Source of the DNA: Geothermobacter sp964501815
Lineage (GTDB): Bacteria > Desulfobacterota > Desulfuromonadia > Desulfuromonadales > Geothermobacteraceae
DNA: 18,290 nucleotides
Direction of reading: 5' to 3'
Assembly (NCBI GenBank): GCA_964501815.1
Contig: CAZCUR010000052.1
Span: forward strand, 1 to 18,290
Both the position numbers and the translations under genes were made by a program. This document shows positions 1 through 7,183 of the stretch, one piece after another. The notes under the pieces are model-generated. The model was not told the origin of the DNA, searched no databases, and worked only from the letters and a program-made list of their open reading frames with translations. Numbering within the stretch: the first letter of the stretch is position 1; each line of letters opens with the position of its first letter.

Positions 1-405
1 GACGCCGGGTGGCAGGGTCTGCACCGCGGTCAGGGCACTGGCGACATTGAACAGGGCGTCGGTATGACGAAAACGGGCCGGCTGCATCGCTCCGGTCAGC
101 ACGATGGTCTTGTCGGGAATGCCGGCGAGCGCCCGGCCGGTCTCGACCATGGTGTCCGTACCGTGGGTGATGACAATGTGGCGGGCCTGGGAGGCTTCCA
201 CCGCCTGACGAATCAGCTTCCGATCCGCATCGGTCATCTCCAGGCTGTCCTTGCGCAGCAGCGGCCGGATAGCGACCTCGATGGTCAGATTGGCTTCGCG
301 CAGGATATCCCGAATGGCCGGTTCGCCCACCTGGTAGGTGCTTTTGGCGTCGAAGTAGATCTTGTCGATAGTACCGCCGGTGGTGATGATTTCGATCGCT
401 TCCAC
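1..405 (-). CDS. Asparaginase-type amidohydrolase, small single-domain form (3' end outside window)
   Basis: The visible 135 residues match the N-terminal domain of the type I/II L-asparaginase fold, which hydrolyses asparagine to aspartate and ammonia. Seen: TTGGTIDK at residues 8-15 with the candidate nucleophile Thr12, a KDS motif at 52-54, HGTDTM at 81-86 with the Thr83-Asp84 pair, and LTGAMQPARF at about 103-112. The start is the GTG at 405-403, chosen because AGGAG (418-414) lies 8 nt upstream and no useful ATG exists. The C-terminus lies beyond position 1. Some relatives with this same motif layout are single-domain proteins of roughly 160 residues rather than the usual 320-350, so only a short piece may be missing; that is inference. 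The radical SAM gene ends 5 bp upstream, so the two are probably co-transcribed. Actual substrate (asparagine or another amide) is not proven. Confidence 0.85.
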   Translation of the reverse strand, partial: MEAIEIITTGGTIDKIYFDAKSTYQVGEPAIRDILREANLTIEVAIRPLLRKDSLEMTDADRKLIRQAVEASQARHIVITHGTDTMVETGRALAGIPDKTIVLTGAMQPARFRHTDALFNVASALTAVQTLPPGV

Positions 406-410
406 AATCC

Positions 411-1343
411 CTACTCCTCTTCTGACAAAAACCGGCACCGGCTTCCCTGCCGGCTGCCGCGCCGCTCAAGTTCGGCGTCGATGGCGTTGAGCACTTCCCA
501 CTTGTTCAGCGACCAGAGCGGCGCCAGCAGCCGGTCACGCGGCCCGTCGCCGGTCAGGCGCTGGATGAGCGTGTCCGGATGCAGCCGCTCGATGCAGTCG
601 CACACCAGGGCAACATAGGCGTCCTGGTCAAGGACGTCAATCTCCCCCCGCCGGTACATATCGCCCAGTTCGGTACCGTCGAGAACGTGCAGCAGGTGCA
701 GCTTGATGCCGTCGACCTTGAGCCGGGCCAGCTCGTCGATGGTCGCCAGCACCATGTCGCGGCTTTCCCCCGGCAGACCGAGGATGACGTGGACACAGAC
801 CTGCAGCCCGCGCTTTTTGGCGCGCTGGTAGGCGTCGAGAAAACAGGCGTAGTCGTGGCCGCGCCGGATACGCCGCAGCGTGGCATCGTGGCTGCTCTGC
901 AGACCAATCTCCAGCCAGAACCAGGTGCGCCGGTGGTACTCGGCCAACAGATCGAGGACCTCGTCCGGCAGACAGTCGGGCCGGGTGCCGACCGCCAGAC
1001 CGACGACATCCGCAACCCCCAAAGCCTGGTCGTACAGCCGCCGCAACCCGGAAACCGGCGCAAAGGTATTGGAAAAGGGCTGAAAATAGGCCATGAAGAA
1101 CCGGGCCTTGTACTTGCGGACCATGACCTCCTTGCCGGCCTCGATCTGCCCGGCGACGTCCAGGTGCCGTTCGATGCCGACCGCCCCCGAGCCGGTCGGA
1201 TCGCAGAAAACGCACCCGCCGCCGCTGCGGCCGCCGCTGCGATTGGGGCAGCCGAAACCGGCGTCGACCGAGATCTTGTGCACCCGGCCGCCGAAGCGGC
1301 GCTTCATCGCCTCGGAAAAGAGATTGTAGCGCTTGTCGGACAT
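411..1343 (-). CDS. TIGR01212/YhcC-family radical SAM protein
   Basis: This 310-residue protein is a radical SAM enzyme of the TIGR01212 (E. coli YhcC-like) family, whose reaction is not established. Seen: an N-terminal RYNLFSEAMKRRFG segment, then cluster cysteines Cys32, Cys44 and Cys47 in the spacing CX11CX2C, longer than the classical CX3CX2C and typical of this family. Later come FQPFSNTFAP, the GLAVGTRPDCLP strand, WLEIGLQSSHD and the VHVILGLPGE segment, all normal parts of the radical SAM barrel. Length is normal. The ATG at 1343-1341 is the natural start; no clear Shine-Dalgarno precedes it. It is transcribed away from the glucan operon and toward the asparaginase gene 5 bp downstream. 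I see no functional link between these two products. Confidence 0.9.
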   Translation of the reverse strand: MSDKRYNLFSEAMKRRFGGRVHKISVDAGFGCPNRSGGRSGGGCVFCDPTGSGAVGIERHLDVAGQIEAGKEVMVRKYKARFFMAYFQPFSNTFAPVSGLRRLYDQALGVADVVGLAVGTRPDCLPDEVLDLLAEYHRRTWFWLEIGLQSSHDATLRRIRRGHDYACFLDAYQRAKKRGLQVCVHVILGLPGESRDMVLATIDELARLKVDGIKLHLLHVLDGTELGDMYRRGEIDVLDQDAYVALVCDCIERLHPDTLIQRLTGDGPRDRLLAPLWSLNKWEVLNAIDAELERRGSRQGSRCRFLSEEE

Positions 1344-1413
1344 GGGGCCATGTTATGCCACGGCCGGGGTCCGGGGACAAGCGGGCGTGAGCGAAAAAGG
1401 CCGTTTGAGCTGA

Positions 1414-1441
1414 TTGCGCCTTTATGAGCCGTTGTTATACT
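1414..1441 (+). promoter_or_regulatory. Candidate sigma-70 promoter for the glucan operon
   Basis: In the 149-bp gap between divergent genes, TATACT (1436-1441) matches the -10 consensus at five of six positions. A weak -35, TTGCGC (1414-1419), lies 16 bp upstream. The predicted start of transcription would leave a leader of about 45 nt before the ATG at 1493. Only the -10 is good, so the call is tentative. Confidence 0.35.
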
Positions 1442-1476
1442 TGGCTTCGGCTGCGGGACCCCATCCCCTCGCTCAT

Positions 1477-1482
1477 GGAGGA
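1477..1482 (+). promoter_or_regulatory. Ribosome binding site fixing the nucleotidyltransferase start
   Basis: GGAGGA lies 10 nt before the ATG at 1493. The open frame extends upstream to an ATG at 1424, but those 23 extra residues overlap the promoter candidate and precede the MKAVIMAGG start typical of the family. This site decides for 1493. Confidence 0.75.
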
Positions 1483-1492
1483 ACGACAGCAG

Positions 1493-4012
1493 ATGAAAGC
1501 CGTCATCATGGCCGGCGGGTTCGGAACCCGCATTCAGCCCCTCACCATCAACCTGCCCAAACCGATGCTGCCGCTGGTCAATCGGCCGATCATGCTGCAC
1601 ATCGTCGAACTTTTGAAACAGCACGGCATCGATGAACTGGTGATGCTGCTCTACCACCAGCCCGACATCATCAAGAACTTCTTTCGCGACGGCAGCGATT
1701 TCGGGGTGCGCATCAACTATGTCACCCCGCTGGACGACTACGGCACCGCCGGCGCCGTCAGGGCCGCGGCCCGTCATCTGGACGACACCTTTCTGGTCAT
1801 CAGCGGCGATCTGCTCACCAACTTCGATCTCGGCCAAATTCTCCGCTTTCACAGGGAAAAGGAGGCCGAAGCGACCATCGGCCTGACGGCTGTGAGCGAC
1901 CCGCTGCAGTTCGGCGTGGTCATCACCGATGCCGAAGGGCACATCACCCGGTTCCTGGAAAAACCGGGCTGGGGGGAGGTCTTTTCCGACACCATCAATA
2001 CCGGCATCTATGTGCTCGAACCCTCGGTTCTCAAACGCATCCCTGAAAACAGTAACCGCGACTGGTCCAAAGACATCTTCCCGGCCATGCTGGCTGAAGG
2101 CGCCCCGCTGTACGGCTGCCGGCTGGAAGGCTACTGGGCCGACATCGGCCATACCGAGTCCTACCTGCAGACCTGGCGCGACATCACCGAAGGGAAGGTG
2201 CAGGTCAACATTGAGGAACCTTCAAGTGACAACCGCATCTACTGCGGCAGGGAAACCACCCTGAAAAACGGCAGCCGCGCCGCCCTGGAAGGGATGGTGG
2301 TCCTCGGACCCAACTGCCAGATCGGCCATGGGGTCCGCATCCGCAACAGCGTCATCGGCCGCAACTGCACCATTGGTGACATGGTCGAACTCGACGGCGC
2401 CATCCTCTGGGACAATGTCTATGTCAAAAGCGGCAGCCGCATCGAGCAGGCCGTACTGTGCAGCAATGTGCGCACCGGCCGGGCTGTGACCATCGAGCCC
2501 GAGGTCGTCGTCGGCGACGAAACCAGTATCGGCGACGGCGCGCACTTGAAGAAGGATGTCAAAATCTGGCCGCGCAAGGTCATCGAGCCCGACGCTACCG
2601 TCACCACCAACCTGATCTGGGGCGAGCGCTGGCGCAAGGCCCTGTTTGAGGGGCCTTTGGTGCGGGGACTGACCAACGTCGAGCTGACTCCGGAGTTCAC
2701 AGCCCGCCTCGGCGCCGCCTACGGCTCGACCCTGCCGCGCGGCAGCACCGTCCTCGCCGCCCGGGACGCCATCCGTTCCTCGCGCATGCTCAAACGCTCT
2801 TTTGTCGGCGGCCTGCTGTCGGCCGGAATCAATGTCCTCGATGTCACCATGTGCCCGCTTCCGGTGCTGACTTTCAAGCTGGCCACCTTCGGCGAGGCCG
2901 GTGGGGTTCATTTCCGCCAGTCCCCCCGCGATCCCGCCGCCACGGAAATCGTCTTTTTCGACGAGAACGGCCTCGAATTCTCCTCCAGCCAGGGCAAGGC
3001 GATCGAGCGCATCTATTTCAAGGAGAATTTCCGCCGGGCCCACCACACCGAACCGGGCGGCATTTTCGACCTGAGCGGGCGCTACGACACCTATCGGGAG
3101 CATTTTCTCAAGGCCATCGACGGCGACCTGCTGGCGCGCCGCCGGCCGAAGGTCGTCCTCGACCTGAATCATTCCCCCGCCGCCGACCTGCTGCCGGGCC
3201 TGCTGAACGAACTGGGCTGCGAGGTGGTGGAAATCAATGCCCACGTCGAGGAGAGCAAGGCGGGCACCTCGCCGGAGCAGAAAGCCCTGGCCCTGGAACA
3301 GCTTTCGCGCATCGTCGTCATCCTGGAGGCGACAGCCGGTTTCTGGATCGGCCCCTCGGGTGAAAGCCTGACCATCGTCGACGACCGGGGCGAGATTTTG
3401 GGTGACCGCGAGGCCCTGGTGGCCCTCACGGCCCTGTGCTGCACCCAAACCTCCTCGGGGCGGCTGGTCGTACCGGTGTCGGCCCCGCGCATCTGCGGCG
3501 AACTGGCGGAACGGGCCGGGCTGGAACTGATCGTGGGGCGCATGGACGGCCGCGATCTGGTCGTGCAGGCGCGAAAGGAAGGGACCGTTCTGGCCGCGGA
3601 CCTTGACGGCCGCTTCGCCTTTTCCGATCTGCATACCAACTTCGACGCCATGTTCGCCGCCGCAAAGACCCTGGAAATGCTTTGTCGCTCCGGCAGCAAT
3701 CTCAACGACCTCAAGCAGCTCGCCGGCACCCGGACCTACCGCTGTCGGGAGATCCCCTGCGGCAGCGAGCTGAAAGGCGGCGTCATGCGTCACATGAGCG
3801 AACTGGCCCAAAAGCACCAGGCCAGTTTCATCGACGGGGTCCGCATCGAACACGATGCATCCTGGGTGCTGGTCATCCCGGATCCCTTTCGCCCGCTGAT
3901 ACAACTGATCGTCGAAGCGGATTCCAGAGCCCAGACCGAACAGCTGCTCAGGGACTACACCGAACGTATCGAAGGCTGGAAAAACCGGCTCAAAAAGGAG
4001 GCCGCCTCCTAA
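1493..4012 (+). CDS. Sugar-1-phosphate nucleotidyltransferase fused to a degenerate phosphohexomutase domain
   Basis: This 839-residue protein has three parts. Residues 1 to about 235 are a nucleotidyltransferase of the mannose-1-phosphate guanylyltransferase / glucose-1-phosphate NTase class, making an NDP-sugar from a sugar-1-phosphate and NTP. Seen: AGGFGTRIQPLT at 7-18, Lys23 in LPKPM, metal-site Asp106 in SGDLLTNFD, FLEKP at 154-158, NTGIY at 169-173 and Asp217 in WADIGH. Residues from about 240 to 385 are hexapeptide left-handed beta-helix repeats. Residues from about 395 to 839 align with phosphomannomutase/phosphoglucomutase, but key motifs are changed: the phosphoserine loop reads RQSPRDP (Ser477) instead of TASHNP; the metal loop DGDxDR is replaced by GPSGES (620-625); the sugar-binding GExSGH is replaced around 703-708 (DLDGRF). 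The mutase half is thus probably not catalytic. It heads the glucan operon, with GH57 22 bp downstream. The base and sugar used (GDP-mannose, ADP- or UDP-glucose) cannot be decided here. Confidence 0.88.
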   Translation: MKAVIMAGGFGTRIQPLTINLPKPMLPLVNRPIMLHIVELLKQHGIDELVMLLYHQPDIIKNFFRDGSDFGVRINYVTPLDDYGTAGAVRAAARHLDDTFLVISGDLLTNFDLGQILRFHREKEAEATIGLTAVSDPLQFGVVITDAEGHITRFLEKPGWGEVFSDTINTGIYVLEPSVLKRIPENSNRDWSKDIFPAMLAEGAPLYGCRLEGYWADIGHTESYLQTWRDITEGKVQVNIEEPSSDNRIYCGRETTLKNGSRAALEGMVVLGPNCQIGHGVRIRNSVIGRNCTIGDMVELDGAILWDNVYVKSGSRIEQAVLCSNVRTGRAVTIEPEVVVGDETSIGDGAHLKKDVKIWPRKVIEPDATVTTNLIWGERWRKALFEGPLVRGLTNVELTPEFTARLGAAYGSTLPRGSTVLAARDAIRSSRMLKRSFVGGLLSAGINVLDVTMCPLPVLTFKLATFGEAGGVHFRQSPRDPAATEIVFFDENGLEFSSSQGKAIERIYFKENFRRAHHTEPGGIFDLSGRYDTYREHFLKAIDGDLLARRRPKVVLDLNHSPAADLLPGLLNELGCEVVEINAHVEESKAGTSPEQKALALEQLSRIVVILEATAGFWIGPSGESLTIVDDRGEILGDREALVALTALCCTQTSSGRLVVPVSAPRICGELAERAGLELIVGRMDGRDLVVQARKEGTVLAADLDGRFAFSDLHTNFDAMFAAAKTLEMLCRSGSNLNDLKQLAGTRTYRCREIPCGSELKGGVMRHMSELAQKHQASFIDGVRIEHDASWVLVIPDPFRPLIQLIVEADSRAQTEQLLRDYTERIEGWKNRLKKEAAS

Positions 4013-4034
4013 CCTGGCAGAAGCGGGACCGCGG

Positions 4035-6101
4035 ATGAAAAAACTCAAGGTTTGCATCATCTGGCACATGCATCAGCCTGACTACTTCGACCCTGTGGGC
4101 GGCGCGACCCTGCTGCCCTGGACCTGGCTGCATGCCGTCAAGGATTATGGCGAGATTCTGCGGGCGGCTACAGCGGTGGACGGGATTCATTGCACCTTCA
4201 ATCTGGTCCCCGTTCTCATCGAACAGCTGCAGCGCTACACCAGCGGCCAGGCCAACGACCGCTGGCTTCAGCTCATCCGTCGTGACCCGGCCGAGCTGAC
4301 TGCCGCCGACCGGGTTTTTCTGGTCAGCAACCTCTTTTCGGTGCATGCCGAGCGGCATATCCTTCCGCACGAGCGCTACCGGCAGCTGGCCAGCAAAGAG
4401 CGTTCCCAGGGCGCCGACGGCTTCAGTGATGCCGACCTGCTCGACCTTGAGACCCTGTTTTTGCTTGCCTGGGCCGGACATGACCTGCGTCAGGATCCCC
4501 TGGTCGCCGGTCTGGTCAGCAAAAGACAGGGGTACAGTCAGCAGGACAAACAGCTGCTGCTGGAACGCTACGAGCGCGAGGTGGCAGGCATTGTCGATCT
4601 GTACCGGCAGATGGAACAGGAAGGGCGGGTGGAAATCTCCGTCACCCCCTATGCCCATCCCATCCTTCCGCTGCTGTGTGACACCGACGTTGCCCAACAA
4701 GCCACGCCGGGTCTGGTCGTCCCGGCCCCTCCCTTCCGTCATTCCGAAGATGCCCGGCTGCAAATCGAACAGGGCCAGCAACTCATCAACTCCTGTCTGG
4801 GCGAGCGCCGGCGCGGCATGTGGCCCGCCGAAGGAGCGGTGAGCGAACAGGCCCTGGCGCTGATGGCGGCCTGCGACGTCACCTGGGCAGCCAGCGACGA
4901 AGGGATCTTGGCCCGCAGCCTGCCCAAAGGACTGACGCAACGGGATGACCTCTACCATGTTTACCGGTTCGGTGAGCTGCCCCTGCTCTTCAGGGATCAC
5001 GACCTTTCCGACCGTATCGGATTTGTCTACGCCAGCTGGCGGCCGAAGGAGGCGGCCCAAGACCTGGTCGGAAGGCTGGAGGCACTGGCCGATGCCCACC
5101 CGGGAGGGGTCGTCACGTTGATTCTTGACGGTGAAAACTGCTGGGAGGCCTACGAAGACAACGGCCATCCCTTTTTGCGGAATTTCTATCAGGGATTGGC
5201 GGCATCGGACAAACTGGAGAGCATGAGCGTAACCGAAGCCATCCAGAGCAGCCGCCAGCGCAAACTGGAACGCATCGCGCCAGGGTCATGGATCAACAGC
5301 GATTTTCGCATCTGGATCGGCCATCCGGAAGAAAACAGGGCCTGGAGTCTTTTGCGGCAAACCCGGGAAGCGGTCGGCCACGAACCCCTGAGCCGTGAAC
5401 TGCTGTGTGCCGAAGGGAGCGACTGGTTCTGGTGGTATGGCGACGACCATGCCAGCGCCCAGGCCACCACCTTCGATTACCTCTTCCGCCGCCACCTGGA
5501 AGCCTCCTGGCGCCAAATCGGACGGCAGCCTCCCGAAGAACTTTTCCGCCCCATCAAGGAACAGCGCCGTCAGCAAAAGCTGCGCGAACCGACCGCCCTG
5601 TTCACCCCGGTCATCAACGGCTCGTCCGGAGATTTTTTCGAATGGCTGGCGGCCGGCAGGGCGGACCTGACCGGCAGCGGGGCCATGCACGCAGACGACG
5701 TGCTCTTCTGCTCCCTGCTGTTCGGCTATGACCTGAAGTACCTGTACCTGCGTCTCGATCCTCACCGGCACCAGGAGCGCCTGCTGGAAGACGGGCACTC
5801 TCTTGAACTGACCCTTCACAGCCACACCGCCTGGCGCGTCCGGTTCGATCCGTCATCAGGCCGACTGAGCCTGCACAGTCTGGAGGACGGACGACTGGCC
5901 GGCCGCGGCAAAGGGGCCGTGGGGGATGTGGTGGAGCTGGCCATTCCCCTGGCGCCTATTAACCTGCAGCCGGGGGACCTTCTGCTCCTGAGCATCCACC
6001 TGATGGAGGGTGACAGGGAACTTGGGCGCTGGCCAACGACCGGCCCGCTGGAAATCCCCTACCGGGGCCGGCTGCTGGAAGCGGATCAATGGTACATCTG
6101 A
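4035..6101 (+). CDS. Glycoside hydrolase family 57 (alpha-amylase / glucanotransferase type)
   Basis: This 688-residue protein acts on alpha-glucans by a retaining mechanism; no signal peptide is seen, so it should be cytoplasmic. All five GH57 conserved regions can be found: HMHQPDY (11-17); HPILPLLCD (208-216); GMWPAEGAV with candidate nucleophile Glu266; FRDHDLSDRIGF around residues 319-330, holding the candidate acid/base Asp; and LDGENCWEAYEDNG beginning at about 364. Residues from about 505 onward form a separate beta-rich C-terminal region that resembles the DOMON-like/glucodextranase-type accessory domains on some GH57 enzymes; this is a weak assignment. The start ATG at 4035 has no good Shine-Dalgarno, so it may rely on coupling to the gene 22 bp upstream. 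GH57 includes amylases, 4-alpha-glucanotransferases, amylopullulanases and branching enzymes. As no GlgB is present nearby, branching activity is possible, but the sequence does not settle it. Confidence 0.9.
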   Translation: MKKLKVCIIWHMHQPDYFDPVGGATLLPWTWLHAVKDYGEILRAATAVDGIHCTFNLVPVLIEQLQRYTSGQANDRWLQLIRRDPAELTAADRVFLVSNLFSVHAERHILPHERYRQLASKERSQGADGFSDADLLDLETLFLLAWAGHDLRQDPLVAGLVSKRQGYSQQDKQLLLERYEREVAGIVDLYRQMEQEGRVEISVTPYAHPILPLLCDTDVAQQATPGLVVPAPPFRHSEDARLQIEQGQQLINSCLGERRRGMWPAEGAVSEQALALMAACDVTWAASDEGILARSLPKGLTQRDDLYHVYRFGELPLLFRDHDLSDRIGFVYASWRPKEAAQDLVGRLEALADAHPGGVVTLILDGENCWEAYEDNGHPFLRNFYQGLAASDKLESMSVTEAIQSSRQRKLERIAPGSWINSDFRIWIGHPEENRAWSLLRQTREAVGHEPLSRELLCAEGSDWFWWYGDDHASAQATTFDYLFRRHLEASWRQIGRQPPEELFRPIKEQRRQQKLREPTALFTPVINGSSGDFFEWLAAGRADLTGSGAMHADDVLFCSLLFGYDLKYLYLRLDPHRHQERLLEDGHSLELTLHSHTAWRVRFDPSSGRLSLHSLEDGRLAGRGKGAVGDVVELAIPLAPINLQPGDLLLLSIHLMEGDRELGRWPTTGPLEIPYRGRLLEADQWYI

Positions 6102-6119
6102 ATGCACACCCTGACTGGT

Positions 6120-6138
6120 GCGCGGAGAAGGTCCGCGC
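6120..6138 (+). repeat. GC-rich inverted repeat in the galT leader
   Basis: GCGCGGA (6120-6126) and TCCGCGC (6132-6138) pair perfectly around a 5-nt loop, in the 52-bp gap between the GH57 and GalT-type genes. No T-run follows directly, so it is not a standard terminator. It may be an RNA processing or attenuation element, and its presence speaks against the upstream GTG at 6118 as the start. Confidence 0.5.
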
Positions 6139-6153
6139 CTGAAAGAGATTTTC

Positions 6154-7179
6154 ATGTCCGAATTTCGCTGGGACCCGCTGCACGGCAGCTGGGTCATCAT
6201 CGACCCGGAACGGGGACGACAGCCCCAGGAATTCCAAACCGGCCAGCCCGACGGAAAAACCGATGTCAGGGCGTGTCCTTTCTGTCCGGAAAAAGCGGAC
6301 AGCGCCGGACAACAGCTGCTGAACCTGGCACGGCCCGGTCAGGACCACTGGCAGGTCAGAGTGGTTCCCAACCGGACCCCGGTATTGAGGGTGGAGGGGA
6401 ATCTCGATCCCCGCGGCCGGGGATTGTACGACTGTCTCAACGGTGTCGGCGCCCATGAAATCGTTATTGAGCATCGCCGCTGCGCCATCGATTTCGACCT
6501 GTTTGCTCCCGAAGACATCCTGCTGGTCCTGCAGGCCTGGCAGCAACGCCTTCTCGATTTGCGGGGCGACCGGCGGCTGCGTCACATGACGGTCGTGCGC
6601 AATGTCGGCCCGGCTTCCGGCAGCCGGTTTGATCATCCCCATTCCCAAATCATCGCCCTGCCGATGATTCCTCCGCAGATGAGCCGGCAACTGCGCCAGG
6701 CCCGGGAGCATTACCGCCGCAAGCAACGCTGCCTGCTCTGTGACCTGGTCCGCCAGGAGCGGCAGGTACAAAGTGGTATCCTGATGGACGAAGACGGCTA
6801 TATCGTGTTCAGCCCCTGGGCCGCGACCCGGCCTTTCGCCCTGCGCATCGTACCGGAGCGACACGCCCATGACTTCTGTCTGACATCGGAAAACGACCTG
6901 GGCAGACTGGCCGGGCTGCTCCGGGTCCTTGTGGACCGCCTCAACCGCGGTCTGAACAAACCGTCTTACCGGCTTTTGCTGGTGACCTCGCCGCCTGAAC
7001 AACAGCGGCCGCATCAGACGGACCTGTTCGCCACCCTCCCCTGGGACTGGCACTGGTATCTGGAGCTGTCCCCCTGTCTGACCCGGGAGACGGGTATCGA
7101 ACAGGCCACCGGCATAGCCGTCAACCCCGTCCCTCCGGAAGAAGCGGTCACCTTTTTGCGCGGTCTTGCTCCCTGCTGA
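6154..7179 (+). CDS. galT: Galactose-1-phosphate uridylyltransferase family (HIT superfamily) nucleotidylyltransferase
   Basis: This 341-residue protein belongs to the GalT family, which transfers NMP between nucleotide sugars and sugar phosphates through a histidine-NMP intermediate. Seen: SEFRWDPLHGSWVII at the N-terminus, ACPFCPE with Cys41/Cys44, NVGPASGSRFDHPHSQ with active-site His161-Pro-His163-Ser-Gln165, and a second CxxC at Cys193/Cys196. The C-terminal ATGIAVNPVPPEEA segment is also family-typical. The ATG at 6154 is chosen over an in-frame GTG at 6118 because relatives begin with MSE-RWDP and a hairpin occupies the upstream stretch; a weak GAAAGAG lies 6 nt before it. The second CxxC is a feature shared with the plant ADP-glucose phosphorylase branch of the family. 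Beside glycogen synthase, a role in NDP-glucose turnover is therefore as plausible as the Leloir galactose pathway; no galE, galK or galM is visible. Confidence 0.85.
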   Translation: MSEFRWDPLHGSWVIIDPERGRQPQEFQTGQPDGKTDVRACPFCPEKADSAGQQLLNLARPGQDHWQVRVVPNRTPVLRVEGNLDPRGRGLYDCLNGVGAHEIVIEHRRCAIDFDLFAPEDILLVLQAWQQRLLDLRGDRRLRHMTVVRNVGPASGSRFDHPHSQIIALPMIPPQMSRQLRQAREHYRRKQRCLLCDLVRQERQVQSGILMDEDGYIVFSPWAATRPFALRIVPERHAHDFCLTSENDLGRLAGLLRVLVDRLNRGLNKPSYRLLLVTSPPEQQRPHQTDLFATLPWDWHWYLELSPCLTRETGIEQATGIAVNPVPPEEAVTFLRGLAPC

Positions 7180-7183
7180 TGCC

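Noticed and set aside
1350..1378. Minus-strand -35/-10 like pair (TTGTCC, 17 bp, CATAAC) before the radical SAM gene
   Set aside because: The -10 would lie about 10 nt before the ATG, leaving almost no leader, and both boxes are only four of six.
3996..4010. Small palindrome AGGAGGCCGCCTCCT at the end of the nucleotidyltransferase gene
   Set aside because: It lies at the Lys-Glu-Ala-Ala-Ser end codons, has a 3-nt loop and no T-run; probably chance in GC-rich coding DNA.
2222..4069. Long open frame on the minus strand (615 codons)
   Set aside because: It is antisense to the nucleotidyltransferase/mutase gene, has no recognisable motifs, and such frames are common opposite GC-rich genes.
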